A program made the position numbers and the translations under genes. Below, piece after piece: positions 49,381-58,882 of a stretch of 64,000 nt of DNA. Source of the DNA: Sphingobium yanoikuyae (lineage in GTDB: Bacteria > Pseudomonadota > Alphaproteobacteria > Sphingomonadales > Sphingomonadaceae). Positions within the stretch are counted from its first letter, which is position 1, and every line of letters starts with the position of its first letter. The notes beneath the pieces are model-generated. The model saw nothing but the letters and a program-made list of their open reading frames with translations, ran no database searches and was not told the DNA's origin. The stretch covers positions 4,859,501 to 4,923,500 of the forward strand of contig NZ_CP139979.1 of the NCBI RefSeq assembly GCF_034424525.1, in the 5' to 3' direction.

Positions 49381-49752
49381 ATGAACCATCTCTTCAACGC
49401 ATCGGCAGGCGCGCCCTTCAGGGCCGGTCCGGATCAGGACGATACGGGCGACAATGACCCGAACATCGGCGTCGCCACGCGTACCCGCACCCGCACCAAG
49501 AAGCCGTCGCTCTACAAGGTGCTGATGCTGAATGACGATTACACGCCGATGGAGTTCGTCGTGCATGTCCTTCAGCATTTCTTCCGCATGGACATGGAGG
49601 AAGCGACGCGGGTGATGCTGCACGTCCATCAGCGCGGCGTCGGCGTGTGCGGCATCTTCAGCTATGAAGTGGCCGAGACCAAGGTGAACCAGGTGATGGA
49701 CTTCGCCCGGCAGAACCAGCATCCGCTGCAATGCACGCTGGAAAAGGCCTGA
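49381..49752 (+). CDS. clpS: ClpS adaptor of the ClpAP protease
   Basis: A 123-residue N-recognin that hands N-degron proteins to ClpA. The core begins [29 protein letters not shown], with the binding-pocket residues in NDDYTPMEF and in [11 protein letters not shown], and ends [16 protein letters not shown]. The N-terminal ~30 residues are polar and Asp-rich, as is common. The clpA gene, often adjacent, is not present downstream. ATG 49381 is chosen from the family pattern. Confidence 0.92.
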   Translation: MNHLFNASAGAPFRAGPDQDDTGDNDPNIGVATRTRTRTKKPSLYKVLMLNDDYTPMEFVVHVLQHFFRMDMEEATRVMLHVHQRGVGVCGIFSYEVAETKVNQVMDFARQNQHPLQCTLEKA

Positions 49753-49805
49753 TATCATCGGGTAAGGGCGCGCGCTTAACCTTTTCTTGGTCAGTGTAGC
49801 GCCTC

Positions 49806-49833
49806 TATTTCAATCAATTACATGATTGAAATA
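49806..49833. promoter_or_regulatory. AT-rich 11-6-11 perfect inverted repeat
   Basis: The 11-nt arm tatttcaatca (49806-49816) is followed by a 6-nt spacer and then its exact reverse complement (49823-49833). It is AT-rich in a GC-rich genome and lies 62 bp before the next gene. It has the form of a dimeric-repressor operator (TetR/MarR-type). The regulator is unknown. Confidence 0.6.
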
Positions 49834-49895
49834 CAATGTTTTTTCAGACTTATTCGGCATGAATGGTCCCGCTAAACGAAGTGGGGACTTCCAGC

Positions 49896-50495
49896 ATGAC
49901 GACTATCAGCAGTTACAACAGCATGACCATGCCGCCATCGCCGCGCATGTCGATGACCAATCGCATCGACGCCGCGGTGGAGGCCGGTTCCATCTCGGAA
50001 ACGGATGGCGACGCGCTCGAAACCGCGCTCGATTCCATCGATTCCGCGCTCAACAGCTCCGCCAGTTCGGGCAGTTCACGGCTTGATCCGTCCTCGATGA
50101 AGGATCGGATCGATTCCCTGATCGACGAGCAGGTGTCGGCCGGCACCCTGACCGAGGATCAGGCGGCGCAGTTGCAGAGCCTCTTTGCCCAGGGACCGGG
50201 CGGCGCGGAGGCGTCGTCTGGCGACGAGATGAGCATCGACGGCCTGGCCGCCATGGACGGGATGCAGGGGCCGCAAGGCATGCGCGGCCCACCGCCGCCG
50301 CGCCCGGTCGAGGACAGCAGCGATGACGACAGCACGACCAGCGAGACGAGCGCGACCAGCGCCACCGATCAGCTGGATTCGATCATCGCCTTCCTCGAAA
50401 ATCTCCGCTCCAGCCTCAGCCAGTCGCTCTACGGATCGACCAGCAGCGCCACGAGCAGCAGCAATAGCGGTCTGGTGGTCGACAGCCTCGCCTGA
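49896..50495 (+). CDS. Hypothetical protein with acidic helical repeats
   Basis: A 199-residue protein without a signal peptide or membrane helix. Two similar segments, RIDAAVEAGSISETDGDALETALDSID and RIDSLIDEQVSAGTLTEDQAAQLQSLF, each look like a pair of short helices with an acidic connecting turn (the G-x-(I/L)-(S/T) turn). The rest is low-complexity: Ser/Asp-rich (DSSDDDSTTSETSATSATD) and Gly/Met/Pro-rich, ending in a Ser-rich tail with one helix (QLDSIIAFLENLRSSL). ATG 49896 has GGGG upstream and follows an operator-like inverted repeat. Confidence 0.62.
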   Translation: MTTISSYNSMTMPPSPRMSMTNRIDAAVEAGSISETDGDALETALDSIDSALNSSASSGSSRLDPSSMKDRIDSLIDEQVSAGTLTEDQAAQLQSLFAQGPGGAEASSGDEMSIDGLAAMDGMQGPQGMRGPPPPRPVEDSSDDDSTTSETSATSATDQLDSIIAFLENLRSSLSQSLYGSTSSATSSSNSGLVVDSLA

Positions 50496-50531
50496 CGGCG
50501 CGCCCTTCTGACGAGCGCGGGGGCTCGCAGA

Positions 50532-50577
50532 CATCCGGCCGGCACCATGGGCTATCGCGCATGGGGCTGGCCGGATG
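50532..50577. other. Long imperfect hairpin before glpD
   Basis: The 9-bp perfect base (50532-50540 with 50569-50577) is extended by further pairs with one mismatch to a loop of about 12 nt. It is followed by AATTTTC. It may end the upstream transcript or shape the glpD leader. Confidence 0.55.
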
Positions 50578-50638
50578 AATTTTCACGATCTTGCCTTCGT
50601 TAATATCGGGGGCAGCATTTTGCCGCTAGAAGGGCGGC

Positions 50639-52147
50639 GTGACGCAGGAGACGGCCCCTTTCATCCACGACCTTGCCGTGATCGGCGGCGGGGTGAACGG
50701 GTGCGGCATCGCGCGCGATGCGGCGGGGCGGGGGGCCAGCGTGTTGCTGCTCGAACGGGGCGACCTGGCACAGGGCACTTCCTCGGCCTCGACCAAGCTC
50801 ATCCATGGCGGGCTGCGCTATCTGGAACATCGGGCCTTCGGCCTGGTCCGCGAATCCCTGGCTGAACGGGAAAGGCTGTGGCGCATCGCGCCGCACATCA
50901 TCCAGCCGATGCGTTTCGTCCTGCCCTGGGTCGAGGGGCTGCGCCCGCGCTGGCTGCTGCGCTTCGGCCTCTTCCTCTACGATCATATTGGTGGTCGCCG
51001 CGCCCTGCTGGCGACGGAGGCGATCGACCTGCGCCAGCATGTCGCCGGCGCGCCGCTGCGGGCGGGGTTCGGCCCTGCCTATGTCTATTCGGACGGCTGG
51101 GTCGACGACGCCCGCCTGGTCATCCTCAATGCCCGCGACGCCGCCGATCATGGCGCGGATATCCGCCCCCGCATGCAGGTGCTGCGGCTGGAGCAGGCCG
51201 GCGATCATTGGCGCATCCATGCGCGCGATGCGGCCGGGCAGGCGCAGACCTTCCATGCGCGGGTCGTGGTCAATGCCACTGGTCCCGCCGTGCTCGACCT
51301 GCTGGATCGGGCTGATCGCCGCGCCGATCGGCTCATCCGGCTGGTGCGCGGATCGCATATCGTCGTGCCGCGCCTGTTCGACCATGGCATGGCCTATTTC
51401 TTCCAGCTGCCCGACGGCCGCATCTTCTTCGCCATCCCCTATCAGCATCTCTACACGCTGATCGGCACCACCGACCGCGATCATCAGGATGGCGTCGATC
51501 CGATCGAGGCCAGTGCCGAGGAAATCGCCTATCTGTGCGAGGGCGCGAACCGCTATTTCGCCCGGTCGATCAGCCCCGCCGATGTCGTCTGGGCCTTTGC
51601 CGGCGTCCGGCCGCTGATCGACGATGGATCGGCCCGGTCGGAATCGGCGACGCGCGGCTATCATCTCGACCTCGACCGGGAGGAGGACGCGCCGCCGCTG
51701 CTCAGCATCTATGGCGGCAAGATCACCACCTACCGTCATCTCGCGGCCGATGCGATCGCCCTGCTGAAGCCGCTCGTGCCTGCGCTCGCGGGCGATGACT
51801 GGACGGCGGATGCGCCGCTCCCCGGCGGCGATTTCCCGATGACCGGCCTGGCTGATCTCGTCGCCGCGCTGGCGGGCGACTATCCTTTCCTCGATCTCGA
51901 CACGGCCGAACGGATCGGCTGCGCCTATGGCACCCGTGCCCGCGACTGGCTGGGCGCGGCGCGCGACTGGTCGGACCTGGGCCGGGATTTCGGCCATGGC
52001 CTGACCGAAGCGGAACTCTGCTACCTGCTCGCGCGCGAATGGGCAGAGACCAGTGAGGATATTCTCTGGCGCCGGACCAAATTGGGTCTGCGCTTCGACG
52101 CCGCGCAACTGGCCGCGCTCGATGCCTGGCTTGAGGAGAGGGCATGA
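50639..52147 (+). CDS. glpD: Glycerol-3-phosphate dehydrogenase (FAD, aerobic)
   Basis: A 502-residue membrane-associated flavoenzyme that oxidises glycerol-3-phosphate to dihydroxyacetone phosphate, passing electrons to ubiquinone. The FAD-binding fingerprint is LAVIGGGVNGCGIARDAAGRG near the N-terminus, with the LIHGGLRYLE and YGGKITTYR motifs following. GTG 50639 is the only start ahead of the fingerprint. Its stop overlaps the glpK start by four bases. No glpF or glpR is visible. Confidence 0.94.
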   Translation: MTQETAPFIHDLAVIGGGVNGCGIARDAAGRGASVLLLERGDLAQGTSSASTKLIHGGLRYLEHRAFGLVRESLAERERLWRIAPHIIQPMRFVLPWVEGLRPRWLLRFGLFLYDHIGGRRALLATEAIDLRQHVAGAPLRAGFGPAYVYSDGWVDDARLVILNARDAADHGADIRPRMQVLRLEQAGDHWRIHARDAAGQAQTFHARVVVNATGPAVLDLLDRADRRADRLIRLVRGSHIVVPRLFDHGMAYFFQLPDGRIFFAIPYQHLYTLIGTTDRDHQDGVDPIEASAEEIAYLCEGANRYFARSISPADVVWAFAGVRPLIDDGSARSESATRGYHLDLDREEDAPPLLSIYGGKITTYRHLAADAIALLKPLVPALAGDDWTADAPLPGGDFPMTGLADLVAALAGDYPFLDLDTAERIGCAYGTRARDWLGAARDWSDLGRDFGHGLTEAELCYLLAREWAETSEDILWRRTKLGLRFDAAQLAALDAWLEERA

Positions 52148-53616
52148 CCGACCGCTATCTGCTGGTGCTGGACGAGGGGACCACCTCGACCCGCGCGATG
52201 CTCTATGCCCCCGACGGCCGCCGCATCGCGATGGCGCAGGCGGAACTGACCCAATATTATCCACAGCCCGGCTGGGTCGAGCATGACGCCGCCGAAATCT
52301 GGACCCGCACGCGCGATTGTGCCCGCCAGATGGTGGACCGGGCGGGTGGCGCGGACCGGATCGCAGCCATCGGCATCACCAACCAGCGCGAGACGGTGGT
52401 TGCCTGGGACCGGCGCACCGGCGAACCGCTGGCACCCGCCATCGTCTGGCAGGATCGACGCACGGCGGCGCAATGCACGGCGCTGCGCGAAACCGGTCAT
52501 GAAGCGATGCTGCAACAGCGTACCGGCCTTGTCGTCGATCCCTATTTTTCCGCCAGCAAGATGCGCTGGCTGATCGATAATGTCCCGGCCGTGGCAGAGG
52601 CGGGGGATAGGCTGGCGCTCGGCACGATCGAAAGTTGGCTGGTATGGAAACTGACCGGTGGCCTGCATGTCAGCGACGCCAGCAATGCCAGCCGCACCCA
52701 GCTGGTGGCGCTCGACGGCACCGACTGGGATCCGGCGCTTTGCGACCTGTTCGGCGTGCCCTGTGCCGCGCTCCCCGAAATCGTCGACAATGCCGGCACC
52801 TTTGGCGAGACGCTGGGGGAATTGTTCGGCGGCGCCATCCCGATCCGCGGACTGGCGGGCGATCAGCAGGCGGCCAGCATCGGTCAGGCCTGCTTGACGC
52901 CTGGCGATGCCAAGGCGACCCTGGGCACCGGCGCCTTCATCCTCGCCAATATGGGCGCGCAGATGCCGGCCTCGCGCCATCGCCTGCTCGGCACTCTGCT
53001 CTACCGGATCGGCGACCAGCGCATCTATGCGCTGGAAGGATCGATCTTCATTGCCGGCAATCTCATCAAATGGCTGCGCGATCAGCTCGGCCTGATCGGA
53101 TCAGCGGCGGAGACGGAGGCGCTGGCCCGCTCCGTGCCTGACAGCGGCGGCGTGCTGATGCTGCCGGCGCTGGCGGGGCTGGGCGCGCCGCACTGGCGGC
53201 CCGATGTGAACGGCGTCATCGCTGGCCTCACCCAGGGATCGACCCGCGCGCATATCGTCCGAGCCGCGCTCGAATCCCTCTCGCACCAATTGTCCGACCT
53301 CGCCACCGCCTTCGCCGCCGACGGCGCGCCCTGGCGCCAGTTGCGGATCGACGGTGGCATGAGCGCCAATGACTGGATCGCCCAGGATATCGCTGATATG
53401 CTTGATGTCAGTGTGGATCGTCCGGCGGATGTGGAAACCACGGCGCTGGGTGCGGCCATGCTGGCAGGGCTGGGGGCTGGATTGTTCCGCTCCCTGGACG
53501 AGGCCGCGACGATGGCAGGGAAGACGACTCGATTTGATCCGGCGATGCTGCCGCAGCCGCGTGATGCGCGACTGTCGGCATGGCACTGCCTGCGCGATCG
53601 GGCGCTGACCTCCTGA
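52144..53616 (+). CDS. glpK: Glycerol kinase
   Basis: A 490-residue kinase that phosphorylates glycerol to glycerol-3-phosphate with ATP. The first phosphate-binding motif is LVLDEGTTSTRAM, and later ones are TNQRETVVAWDR and GAFILAN with IDGGMSANDW for adenosine. ATG 52144 overlaps the glpD stop (ATGA), so the two enzymes are translationally coupled. With glpD and the periplasmic GlpQ at 25.0 kb the cell can use glycerol and glycerophosphodiesters. Confidence 0.95.
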   Translation: MTDRYLLVLDEGTTSTRAMLYAPDGRRIAMAQAELTQYYPQPGWVEHDAAEIWTRTRDCARQMVDRAGGADRIAAIGITNQRETVVAWDRRTGEPLAPAIVWQDRRTAAQCTALRETGHEAMLQQRTGLVVDPYFSASKMRWLIDNVPAVAEAGDRLALGTIESWLVWKLTGGLHVSDASNASRTQLVALDGTDWDPALCDLFGVPCAALPEIVDNAGTFGETLGELFGGAIPIRGLAGDQQAASIGQACLTPGDAKATLGTGAFILANMGAQMPASRHRLLGTLLYRIGDQRIYALEGSIFIAGNLIKWLRDQLGLIGSAAETEALARSVPDSGGVLMLPALAGLGAPHWRPDVNGVIAGLTQGSTRAHIVRAALESLSHQLSDLATAFAADGAPWRQLRIDGGMSANDWIAQDIADMLDVSVDRPADVETTALGAAMLAGLGAGLFRSLDEAATMAGKTTRFDPAMLPQPRDARLSAWHCLRDRALTS

Positions 53617-53643
53617 ATCGGGCGATCTTCAGATTGACCGTAA

Positions 53644-53666
53644 AAATCGATCACCCAATCCGATTT
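53644..53666. promoter_or_regulatory. Possible OxyR/LysR-type site before catalase
   Basis: AAATCG-N11-CGATTT is an interrupted palindrome with T-N11-A-like geometry, centred 76 bp upstream of the catalase start. LysR-type regulators such as OxyR bind sites of this shape. The match to a named consensus is only partial. Confidence 0.35.
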
Positions 53667-53730
53667 AATCAGTTTTTCTGAAACTTCGCGGGGCCTTAGC
53701 CTGTTCTCATCCAAAGCTGAGGAGGACGAT

Positions 53731-55230
53731 ATGGTCGATAAGCCAGTGATGACGACAAGCGCGGGTGCGCCGATTGCCGATAACCAGAACAGCCTGAGCG
53801 CAGGCCCGCGCGGTCCGCTGCTGCTCCAGGATTATCAGCTGCTCGAAAAGCTGGCGCACCAGAATCGCGAACGCATTCCCGAACGCGTCGTCCATGCCAA
53901 GGGCTGGGGTGCCTATGGCACGCTGACCATCACCGGCGACATCTCCCAATATACCAAGGCGAAGGCGCTGCAGCCGGGCGCGCAGACGCCGATGATCCTG
54001 CGCTTCTCGACCGTGGCCGGCGAGTTGGGCGCGGCCGATGCCGAGCGCGACGTGCGCGGCTTCGCGATGAAATTCTATACGCCCGAGGGCAATTGGGATC
54101 TGGTCGGCAACAACACGCCGGTTTTCTTCGTGCGTGATCCGCTGAAATTCCCCGATTTCATCCACACGCAGAAGCGTCATCCGCGCACCAATCTGCGCTC
54201 GCCAACGGCGATGTGGGACTTCTGGTCCTTGAGCCCCGAATCGCTGCACCAGGTGACGATCCTGATGTCGGATCGTGGCCTGCCGACCGATGTGCGCCAC
54301 ATCAACGGCTATGGCAGCCACACTTTCAGCTTCATCAACGACGCTGGCGAGCGCTTCTGGGTGAAGTTCCACTTCAAGACGATGCAGGGCCATCGCCACT
54401 GGACCAATGAGGAGGCCGCGGATGTCGTCGGCCGCACCCGTGAATCCACGCAGGAGGATCTGTTCGAGGCGATCGAGAAGGGCGACTTCCCCAAATGGAA
54501 GATGCAGGTCCAGATCATGCCGGAACTGGATGCGGACAAGACGCCCTATAATCCGTTCGACCTCACAAAGGTCTGGCCGCATGCCGATTATCCGCCGATC
54601 GACGTCGGCGTGCTGGAACTGAACCGCAACGCCGACAATTATTTCGCGGAGATCGAGCAGGCCGCCTTCTCGCCGTCCAACATCGTGCCGGGCATCGGCT
54701 TCTCGCCCGACAAGATGCTGCAGGCGCGCATCTTCTCCTATGCCGACGCGCACCGGCACCGGATCGGCACCCATTATGAGGCGCTGCCGGTCAATGCCCC
54801 CAAATGCCCGGTGCATCATTATCACAAGGACGGGGCGATGCGCTTCTTCCCGAACAACCCCAACCCGGCCGCCTATTATGAGCCCAACAGCTTTGGCGGC
54901 CCGGTCGAGGATCAGCGCTTTCTGGAGCCGCCGCTGAAGATTTCGGGCGATGCCGACCGCTATAATCATCGCGAAGGCAATGATGATTTCGGCCAGCCGC
55001 GCGCGCTGTTCAACCTGTTCGACGATGCGCAGAAGGCGCGGCTCTTCGCCAATATCGCCGCCGCCATGGGCGATATCCCGGACGAGATCGAGGAGCGCCA
55101 GTGCAAGCTCTTTGATCAGGTCCATCCCGACTATGGCGCCGGCGTGCGCCAGGCGCGGGCGACGATCAAGGATCGCAATCCGTCGATTTCGGCCCCGACC
55201 GATGCGCTGTTGGCTGACGCATCCAGTTGA
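53731..55230 (+). CDS. katA: Monofunctional haem catalase
   Basis: A 499-residue small-subunit clade catalase that turns hydrogen peroxide into water and oxygen. Catalytic residues are visible: distal H55 (VVHAKG), distal N128 (GNNTPVFF) and the proximal haem-ligand tyrosine Y337 ([13 protein letters not shown]). The length matches the ~490-500-residue clade 3 type, which often also binds NADPH. ATG 53731 has a clear AGGAGG site. It ends before a strong terminator. Confidence 0.95.
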   Translation: MVDKPVMTTSAGAPIADNQNSLSAGPRGPLLLQDYQLLEKLAHQNRERIPERVVHAKGWGAYGTLTITGDISQYTKAKALQPGAQTPMILRFSTVAGELGAADAERDVRGFAMKFYTPEGNWDLVGNNTPVFFVRDPLKFPDFIHTQKRHPRTNLRSPTAMWDFWSLSPESLHQVTILMSDRGLPTDVRHINGYGSHTFSFINDAGERFWVKFHFKTMQGHRHWTNEEAADVVGRTRESTQEDLFEAIEKGDFPKWKMQVQIMPELDADKTPYNPFDLTKVWPHADYPPIDVGVLELNRNADNYFAEIEQAAFSPSNIVPGIGFSPDKMLQARIFSYADAHRHRIGTHYEALPVNAPKCPVHHYHKDGAMRFFPNNPNPAAYYEPNSFGGPVEDQRFLEPPLKISGDADRYNHREGNDDFGQPRALFNLFDDAQKARLFANIAAAMGDIPDEIEERQCKLFDQVHPDYGAGVRQARATIKDRNPSISAPTDALLADASS

Positions 55231-55248
55231 ATAGACTTGTAATATTGT

Positions 55249-55287
55249 AAAAACAGGCACCGATGATGATCACCGGGGCCTGTTTTT
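55249..55287. terminator. Intrinsic terminator of catalase gene
   Basis: A stem of aaaaacaggc with its complement (55249-55258 with 55278-55287), extended inward past one mismatch, has five T residues at the right arm. It can work on both strands. Confidence 0.88.
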
Positions 55288-55359
55288 ATCTATTCGCTGT
55301 GAAATAGTCGGCGGCATAGGAATATATATTAACATTGTCCGCTTAACCCGGATGGGAAC

Positions 55360-57141
55360 ATGACGCGGCCCGCCCTTCGCCATATTTCCCTGAAAATGTC
55401 GGTATTTACCGGCCTGCTTTACTTTGCGGTCGCGTCGCTTGCTCTGCTGACCTCGCGATTCGAAGGCGGCTTGGCGTTCATCTGGGGCGCCAATGCCCTG
55501 CTGATGGCGGAAATGATGACCGCGCGCATGCGCGCCTGGCCGCGTCTCATCCTCTCCTGCATGATCGCCAGCACGATCGCGACCGCGCTGTTCGGCATCG
55601 GCGCAATGGCGGCGGTGCCGATGGCTATCCTCAATGTCGGGGAGGCGCTGGTGGTTGCCTATATCTGCCGCCGGCTTGGTGTCGGGCGACAGATCGCCGC
55701 ATCGATGCGCGAACTGTGCATCTTCATCTTCGCACTGGCGGGCGTTGCCAATGTCCTTGCCGGTATCGGTGCCGGGCTGGTGGTCTCCACTTTGCTGGGT
55801 GGTGATTTTCCCCATATCTGGCTGCAATGGTATAGCGGCCATGTGCTGGGCGGCCTCATCTGCACGCCGCTGCTGCTGATCCTGCTGCAGGGCGAGGTAA
55901 GCCGCTGGGCGCGCCAGGCTCGGCCGATCGAGCGGCTGGAGGCGTTCGGCCTGCTGTCCGCCTTTGCCCTGTGCGCCTGGTGGATCTTCTATCGCGTCGA
56001 TTATCCCATGCTGTTCGCCTCGTTGCTGCCGCTGGTGCTGATCGCCTTCCGCACCGGCTATGCGGGGTCGGCGGCGGCGATCGTCATCCTGGCGCTGATC
56101 GGCGGCACGGCGACCATGACCGGCCATGGACCGCTCCGTCTGGTCGCGGCCAGCATTCCCGAACGCATCCAGTTCTTCCAATTCTATCTGGCGCTCAGCT
56201 TCCTGCTGTCGGTCCCCGTGGCCGCCGAACTCAACAGCCGTCGCCGGCTGATCCGCATGCTGCGCGACAGCGAGGCGCGCTATCGCGCCTTCGCCGAACA
56301 TAGTGGCGATGGCGTGGTCAATCTCAGCATCGACGGCATCATCCAATATGTCTCGCCCTCGGCCGTGGACCAGATCGGCATCGACGCCGACCGGTTGCTG
56401 GGCCAGCCGGCTGTCGACCTGATCGACCCGGAATATCGCCCCTTCGCCATCGTCACCCATCGCCGCGCGCTCGCCCATCCGGGGGAGGCGCATGCGGTCG
56501 AATTTCGCCCCAACCGGCCGGACAATGATTTCGACTGGTACGAGATGCTGGTCCGCGCCGTGCTGGACGAGCAGGGGCGGGCGATCGGGGTCATCAGCAC
56601 GGTGCGCGACATTTCCCGCCACAAGGCGCGCCAGCGAGCGCTGCACCAGGCCGCGGCGCAGGATGCCCTGACCGGTGCCGATAGCCGCCGCGCGTTGCAG
56701 GAAAAGCTGGACGACCAGATCGCCCGCGTCGCGGCCGGCGGGCAGGCTTGCCTGCTGCTGATCGACATCGACCATTTCAAGTCGGTCAATGACCGCCACG
56801 GCCATGCTGCCGGCGACCGGGTGCTGGTGGGCTTTGTCGAGCGGCTGCGCCAGGCACTGCGTGGCACCGGCAGCGTCGGGCGCCTGGGCGGCGAGGAATT
56901 TGCCGTGCTGCTGCCCGATGTCGATCTGGAACGGGCCGAGCGCATCTGCGAGCATCTGCGCACCCGCGTCGGGGTGCGGCCTTTCCCGCTCGGCAATGGC
57001 GAGGATATCGCCATCACCTTCAGCGCGGGCCTTGTCGAACTGGACGGCAGCGCCAGCGCCGCGACCCTGATGGAGGCGGCGGACAAGGCGCTCTATGCCG
57101 CCAAGGGCAGCGGTCGCAACTGCCTGCGCTTCGCCGCCTGA
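55360..57141 (+). CDS. Diguanylate cyclase (MASE1-PAS-GGDEF)
   Basis: A 593-residue inner-membrane protein that makes cyclic di-GMP. The N-terminal half is a MASE1-like sensory domain with about eight helices (FIWGANALLMAEMM, ISGHVLGGLICTPLLL-type loop). A PAS domain follows (YRAFAEHSGDGVVNLSIDG to VISTVRDISRHKARQ). The catalytic GGDEF domain has GGEEF at residues 510-514 and DIDHFKSVND. The inhibitory I-site has R501-x-x-G504 where R-x-x-D is normal, so feedback control may be lost. The PilZ protein at 35.0 kb is a possible reader. Confidence 0.92.
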   Translation: MTRPALRHISLKMSVFTGLLYFAVASLALLTSRFEGGLAFIWGANALLMAEMMTARMRAWPRLILSCMIASTIATALFGIGAMAAVPMAILNVGEALVVAYICRRLGVGRQIAASMRELCIFIFALAGVANVLAGIGAGLVVSTLLGGDFPHIWLQWYSGHVLGGLICTPLLLILLQGEVSRWARQARPIERLEAFGLLSAFALCAWWIFYRVDYPMLFASLLPLVLIAFRTGYAGSAAAIVILALIGGTATMTGHGPLRLVAASIPERIQFFQFYLALSFLLSVPVAAELNSRRRLIRMLRDSEARYRAFAEHSGDGVVNLSIDGIIQYVSPSAVDQIGIDADRLLGQPAVDLIDPEYRPFAIVTHRRALAHPGEAHAVEFRPNRPDNDFDWYEMLVRAVLDEQGRAIGVISTVRDISRHKARQRALHQAAAQDALTGADSRRALQEKLDDQIARVAAGGQACLLLIDIDHFKSVNDRHGHAAGDRVLVGFVERLRQALRGTGSVGRLGGEEFAVLLPDVDLERAERICEHLRTRVGVRPFPLGNGEDIAITFSAGLVELDGSASAATLMEAADKALYAAKGSGRNCLRFAA

Positions 57142-57188
57142 CGGTCCGGCGGAACGGGAACGTCTTTCCCGCCCGAAAAATCGGTGAT

Positions 57189-57201
57189 GTTATGTTGTAA
57201 C
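57189..57201. promoter_or_regulatory. Zur-like box before MerC gene
   Basis: GTTATGTTGTAAC resembles the alphaproteobacterial Zur box core GTTA-x-x-x-TAAC, a TA-rich palindrome. It is 31 bp before the start of the MerC-family gene. The right context has further TA content. Confidence 0.45.
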
Positions 57202-57232
57202 TTATGCCGGTCTCGACTATGTAGCACGCACC

Positions 57233-57610
57233 ATGCTGCTTAGCTTCCGTCACGCCCTGGAATCCGGACGCCTTGATCGCCTCGCGATGGCGCTTTCGGG
57301 CCTGTGCGTCGCGCATTGTTTCCTGACCGCGGTGGTGCTGGGCCTGCTGGCATCGGCTGGCGGCATTTTCGACAGTCCGATCTTCCATGAAGCGGGGCTG
57401 GCGCTGGCGATCTTGATGGGCGCGATCGCGCTCGGTCATGGTGCGCTCGTCCATCGCTTCATGATGCCCGCCGCGATCGGTTCGCTGGGCCTTGGCATCA
57501 TGGCCGGCGCGCTGACCATGGACCATGGCTGGCAGGAAAGCGCCTATACGCTGCTTGGAGTCGCCATCCTCGCGCTCGGCCACGATCTCAACCACCGCGC
57601 CAGCCACTGA
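57233..57610 (+). CDS. MerC domain membrane protein
   Basis: A 125-residue protein with four hydrophobic helices. The N-terminal helix pair begins LDRLAMALSGLCVAHCFLTAV, which places the two metal-binding cysteines of the MerC family (C-x-x-x-C in LCVAHC) inside the first membrane helix. MerC takes mercury across the membrane in mer operons, but no merA, merT or merR is present here. A role in zinc or other metal traffic is therefore as likely, in line with the Zur-like box upstream. Confidence 0.85.
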   Translation: MLLSFRHALESGRLDRLAMALSGLCVAHCFLTAVVLGLLASAGGIFDSPIFHEAGLALAILMGAIALGHGALVHRFMMPAAIGSLGLGIMAGALTMDHGWQESAYTLLGVAILALGHDLNHRASH

Positions 57611-57659
57611 CCGCCGGCGATTATCGGGGGCTGGTCTTCCCGCATCGATGACCACGAAA

Positions 57660-57683
57660 AAGGGGGCCTTTCGGCCCCCTTCG
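57660..57683. terminator. Bidirectional terminator between MerC gene and glpX
   Basis: A 9-bp GC-rich stem (57660-57668 with 57673-57681, loop tttc) is flanked by A-rich sequence on the left, giving a T-run for the minus-strand glpX transcript, and by CGTCTTTT on the right. Confidence 0.87.
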
Positions 57684-57705
57684 TCTTTTCGTCCTGTCCG
57701 CCCGA

Positions 57706-58689
57706 TCAGGCGTCCTTGCGCTCGACGCGATGCTCGCCCTTGACCCAGCGCACGGTGCCGGTGCTGGCGCGCATCACTACGCTCTCGGTGGTCAGCTTGT
57801 CGCCCGGCAGATGCTTCACGCCCGCCAGCAGCGATCCGTCGGTCACGCCGGTCGCGGCAAAGATGCAGTCGCCCTTGGCCAGTTCCTTGAGGTCATAGAC
57901 CTTGTCCAGGTCGGTGATGCCCCACTTATAAGCGCGCTGCTTCTCGTCATCGTTGCGGAACAGCAGGCGGCCCTTGAACTGGCCACCCACGCAGCGCAGC
58001 GCGGCACAGGCCAGCACGCCCTCGGGCGCGCCGCCCGAACCCATATAGATGTCGATCGTGGTTTCGGGATTGGTGGTCGCGATCACGCCGGCAACGTCGC
58101 CGTCCGGGATCAGCATGATGCCGCAACCGATCGCGCGCAGTTCGGCGATCAGCTTCTCGTGGCGCGGGCGATCCAGCACGCAGACGATGATTTCATGCGG
58201 ATCGACGCCCTTGGCCTTGGCCACCGCCTCGACATTTTCCTTCACCGACTTGTTGAGGTCGATGATGTTGTCGGGATAGCCCGGACCGACGGCGATCTTG
58301 TCCATATAGACGTCGGGCGCGTTGAGCAGGCCGCCTTCTTCCGAAATGGCGAGCACGGCCAGCGCGTTCGGGCCGGCCTTGGCGGTGATGGTGGTGCCTT
58401 CCAGCGGATCGAGCGCGATGTCGATCTTGGGGCCCTTGCCGATCGCATTGCCGACCTTCTCGCCGATATAGAGCATCGGCGCCTCGTCGCGCTCGCCCTC
58501 GCCGATCACGACGGTGCCGTCCATATAGAGGTCGTTGAAGGCCAGGCGCATCGCCTCGACCGCAGCGGCGTCGGCGGCCTTCTCGTCGCCCCGACCGACC
58601 AGCTTGGATGCGGCGATTGCAGCCGCTTCGGTGACGCGCACCATTTCGAGTACCAAGACGCGATCGAGAATCGAACTAGCCTGCACCAT
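57706..58689 (-). CDS. glpX: Fructose-1,6-bisphosphatase, class II
   Basis: A 327-residue gluconeogenic phosphatase. The metal and phosphate site is in GEGERDEAPMLY and DPLEGTT, with VIATTNPETTIDIYMGSGGAPEG downstream. GlpX-type enzymes need Mn and are unrelated to class I FBPases. ATG 58689 (MVQASSILDRVLV) is preceded by GGAG; the frame runs to 58755 without similarity. It lies near hom, which is the usual order in alphaproteobacteria, but here a divergent small gene separates them. Confidence 0.93.
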   Translation of the reverse strand: MVQASSILDRVLVLEMVRVTEAAAIAASKLVGRGDEKAADAAAVEAMRLAFNDLYMDGTVVIGEGERDEAPMLYIGEKVGNAIGKGPKIDIALDPLEGTTITAKAGPNALAVLAISEEGGLLNAPDVYMDKIAVGPGYPDNIIDLNKSVKENVEAVAKAKGVDPHEIIVCVLDRPRHEKLIAELRAIGCGIMLIPDGDVAGVIATTNPETTIDIYMGSGGAPEGVLACAALRCVGGQFKGRLLFRNDDEKQRAYKWGITDLDKVYDLKELAKGDCIFAATGVTDGSLLAGVKHLPGDKLTTESVVMRASTGTVRWVKGEHRVERKDA

Positions 58690-58882
58690 AGCCACTCCTC
58701 TGCTGTAACTGATAGAGCAGGGCGATAGGATGTCCGCCTCTGCTTGTCGACCCAACTTGCCCGGCTCGCAAAGCTTTTCATAGTCGTGATGCCACGGATG
58801 GACGCGCCTTTGCCTTATATGGCATTCCGCAGCGTCCAGCCGCTGCCATCATCCCGCCATGTTCGACTGTTCAGATGTCGTC

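Noticed and set aside
57233..57610. Part of a mercury-resistance operon
   Set aside because: No merA, merT, merP or mercury-type merR nearby; the MerR gene at 30.7 kb lacks the metal cysteines.
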